Shown here in pieces: positions 61,661-64,000 of a stretch of 64,000 nt of DNA. The DNA lies in contig NC_047071.1 of the NCBI RefSeq assembly GCF_902459465.1, positions 11,180,385 through 11,244,384 on the forward strand, in the 5' to 3' direction. The number at the start of each line of letters is the position of its first letter. Position 1 is the stretch's first letter. Source of the DNA: Asterias rubens. Its lineage: Eukaryota > Echinodermata > Asteroidea > Forcipulatida > Asteriidae. The translations under genes and the position numbers were made by a program. Under the pieces are notes generated by a model. That model was not told where the DNA came from, made no database searches, and worked only from the letters and a program-made list of their open reading frames with translations.

Positions 61661-61884
61661 GATGTGACTCCCACAGGTGGACTGTTTTACTTGTTAATAC
61701 CCGGCACTGATTGCGATGGAGTGTTTTTCCCTCTTCTTTTGAGCGAGGGTATTAAGAAGGACCTTATGTGTATAACATATTACATTTCAGAGCAACACAT
61801 TGTATATGGTTATCGTGTCATACGTTTATACACTGACATCAATCGATTGATGGGATTTGAAGAATACAATGTAAAACACATCAA

Positions 61885-62012
61885 TCGGGGTTCGAAGCCC
61901 ACCCGAGCAATTTGCCTGTGATCACTTTTCACATGACTCGGGAAAGCACTACCAGTGCTAACACACATCGGTGTATGGATAAAAAACAAAATGAATATTT
62001 TTGTTATCCCCG
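61885..62012 (+). mobile_element. SINE-4 copy, 3' part
   Basis: GGGGTTCGAAGCCCACCC (box B), CACATGACTCGG, GTGCTAACACACATCGG and TATCCCCGATGCAA. Confidence 0.7.
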
Positions 62013-63872
62013 ATGCAATATGAACATATCTTATACATCAATTCCCTTTTATCAAGTATATGAAAGTTTTAATAAATATTTTTATTTATTTATTATTATA
62101 GCCAGCATCCCTAATAGGATAACGGTATATACGACCTTGCCCTTGCTCGCAAAAAGCAATCAATCAAAAACAATTCATTTTCCGAACCCTAGATATGGAG
62201 GTTTCCAAAAGGTAGGCCAGTGGAAATCTGCTGTATTTTATTACGGATGAATTATACACGGAGAAACAGTTTCACATATGGGATGGTTCATGCAAATAAA
62301 CCGTCCACACAGTCCGTAGCACACTGTGATCAAATTAAATATGATACTTTTTCTGAAATGTGAGAGTATGTTCGTGCGAATCAGTGATACACTCAACGAA
62401 GCGCATGCTTTAGATGGTACTGAAATGAAATTGCAAAAGCTTGCAAAATAAAAAAAAAATGCGATAAACCGTTCTTCCCTGAATAGGCCCAAGTTTACTT
62501 GTCTCCTCAGGAACAACTACTTCAACACTTTCACGGTCTGAGAGACTTAAATGGTAGTTCGGTTTTTGAAGAAGTAGTAAGCTACGAAATATTGTGTGTG
62601 TTTCTTTGAAGAATTGTTTTTACAAAATTGAAAAATGGTTTCGCCTCACTGTGTTACCTTTGTTTTTTAAGAAGGATTGGGTTGGACCCAACCCTTTTTA
62701 TGCGTATTCACTGCGGTGCTTGTACTGGGGATTCTGTTATGTTCTCGATGTTTGTTTGTTGTTTGAAACCCGGGGAGATTTTCAATGCTGTAATCCCCAA
62801 TTCGAATCCCAACTCAAACCAGGGTCTTGCATGCATTGGGTTTGCACTCTCATCCTTCGGACAGCATGTGTATACCCCCCTTTGTTTTATTTAATCAACC
62901 ATCTAACACCTAATAAAACGTTGTCCCCATCCTCATTGATAAGAAACTTCATACTTTTGTCTGAATCCAGACAATTTTAAAAGGAACGCAACAGTATTTT
63001 GAGGGAACGAAATAACATTTCGAGGGGACGAAATCATTTCAATTACGCTGCGCGTTGTGCAATTGGTATAATTATATATATAATGAAATGTTGAAAGTAT
63101 TTGGAACAGAACTGTAATTGAACTTAGGCGAACATGCAATGTGTGTCACCTAACGTGACTACAGTATTGCAATGGTGACTTGACAGCTGGAACTCAACTG
63201 TTTGAACTAGTACATCTTACTCTGAGAATAGACAATAATTTAAATCTCAAGAAAAAGAGTAAAGGAGGTTGGGCATGTATGCATAATGTGATTGGGATAA
63301 CTGAGTTGAACTCGATCGGGTTGAACCATGAGTTTAACCGACTTTGCACCTAGTCTGAACGTGCTCTTAAACTGCTCTTACACGGCCTTATTATTTGCAT
63401 AGGGAAACAAATCAGGGTATAAGTTATAATATACCCCCTTTGATGGATATCCATGACCTTGTCTACCAAAGCTGTACTGTATTTGTATACAGTTCTTTGT
63501 CAAGGCCACTGTTAATATCCCTCAATGAGGGGATAATAAAGTTTTAATCTACATACTTTATCTCTTTTCTATATCTATCTTTCCGCATCACTGTGTGCGA
63601 AAAGGCAGATCGCTTCCATTTCGTGGGTTTCTGTCACCACCGGAGCAAAATTAAATGGATGGAAAAACTATTACAAATCAATATGATCCGATGTGGAAAG
63701 GATAATAGCAGCGTTTTCATTAACAGCGGCACCGTGACTTTAAACATCTGTGTATAAAGAAAATAGATTCATATTGGGTTTTGTTCTGTATTTTTAGATA
63801 ATGAGACGGTGACATTCGTGTCAACTAAAACACGCTGCTGACTTGGCTGTGATTATCTTGTTGTGGGTTACT
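62013..63872. other. Intergenic DNA with a retroelement-like 3' tail
   Basis: No gene recognised. At about 63510-63550, TATCCCTCAATGAGGGGATA is a perfect hairpin followed by ATAAAGTTTTAATC, similar in form to 3' ends of non-LTR retroelements. Short frames at 62594-62980 have no family resemblance. Confidence 0.4.
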
Positions 63873-64000
63873 TTAAAGGCAAGGGACACCTTTGGTAATT
63901 GTCAAAGACAGGTATAACTTGGTGTATCCATGCATACAGTAACAAATCTGTGAACATTTGGGTTCAAATGTTCATCGAATTTGCAAGAAAATAATGAATG
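63873..64000 (+). mobile_element. MITE-A copy cut by the window end
   Basis: TTAAAGGCAAGGGACACC, then GGTAATTGTCAAAGACAGG and ATTTGCAAGAAAATAATG; continues past the window. Confidence 0.78.

Overview
The window looks like nuclear DNA of a marine deuterostome invertebrate, most likely an echinoderm (sea star type). This is an inference from spliced metazoan genes with GT-AG introns, AT-rich introns and intergenic DNA, a high density of short inverted-repeat transposons, and the absence of operons or bacterial signals. I could run no database search, so the species is not established.

Four protein-coding genes can be supported. (1) UTP15, plus strand, 6767-19061: 11 coding exons, 532 codons, a WD40 protein of the small-subunit processome. 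(2) METTL25B (formerly RRNAD1), minus strand, 26303-20977: 8 coding exons, 644 codons, a methyltransferase-like protein with an unusually long low-complexity insert; it lies tail-to-tail with UTP15. (3) APH1, plus strand, 28489-36465: 6 coding exons, 256 codons, the multipass subunit of gamma-secretase; it lies head-to-head with METTL25B, with about 2.2 kb between the two start codons. (4) A single-exon rhodopsin-class neuropeptide-type GPCR, minus strand, 44323-43034, 429 codons, with atypical TM6 and TM7 motifs. For the three spliced genes every junction keeps frame and has GT and AG at the intron ends. No other convincing gene was found; the remaining short ORFs lie in repeats or intergenic DNA.

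Most of the rest is mobile-element debris. The dominant family (called MITE-A here) is about 350-390 bp, flanked by TTAA, with about two dozen full or partial copies. MITE-B, C and D also end at TTAA. Others are a Mutator-like foldback with a 9-bp target duplication in UTP15 intron 1, a family with CAG on both sides (MITE-F), nested palindromes (MITE-G and MITE-H), a family ending in GGGCCC (MITE-E), a hAT-like repeat (repeat J), several tRNA-derived SINE families, and an LTR-like segment with CCAAT and TATA boxes in UTP15 intron 6. Several insertions sit inside older ones, which gives a relative order. Microsatellites and minisatellites are scattered, notably (GA)n near 46.6 kb.

Layout: 1-6.7 kb intergenic with MITEs; 6.7-19.1 kb UTP15; 19.1-21 kb 3' flanks of the convergent pair; 21-26.3 kb METTL25B; 26.3-28.5 kb divergent promoter region; 28.5-36.5 kb APH1; 36.5-43 kb intergenic with nested palindromes; 43-44.3 kb GPCR; 44.3-64 kb intergenic and repeat-rich. 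The four genes serve unrelated processes (ribosome biogenesis, a methyltransferase-like function, membrane proteolysis, neuropeptide signalling) and their proximity suggests no shared pathway.
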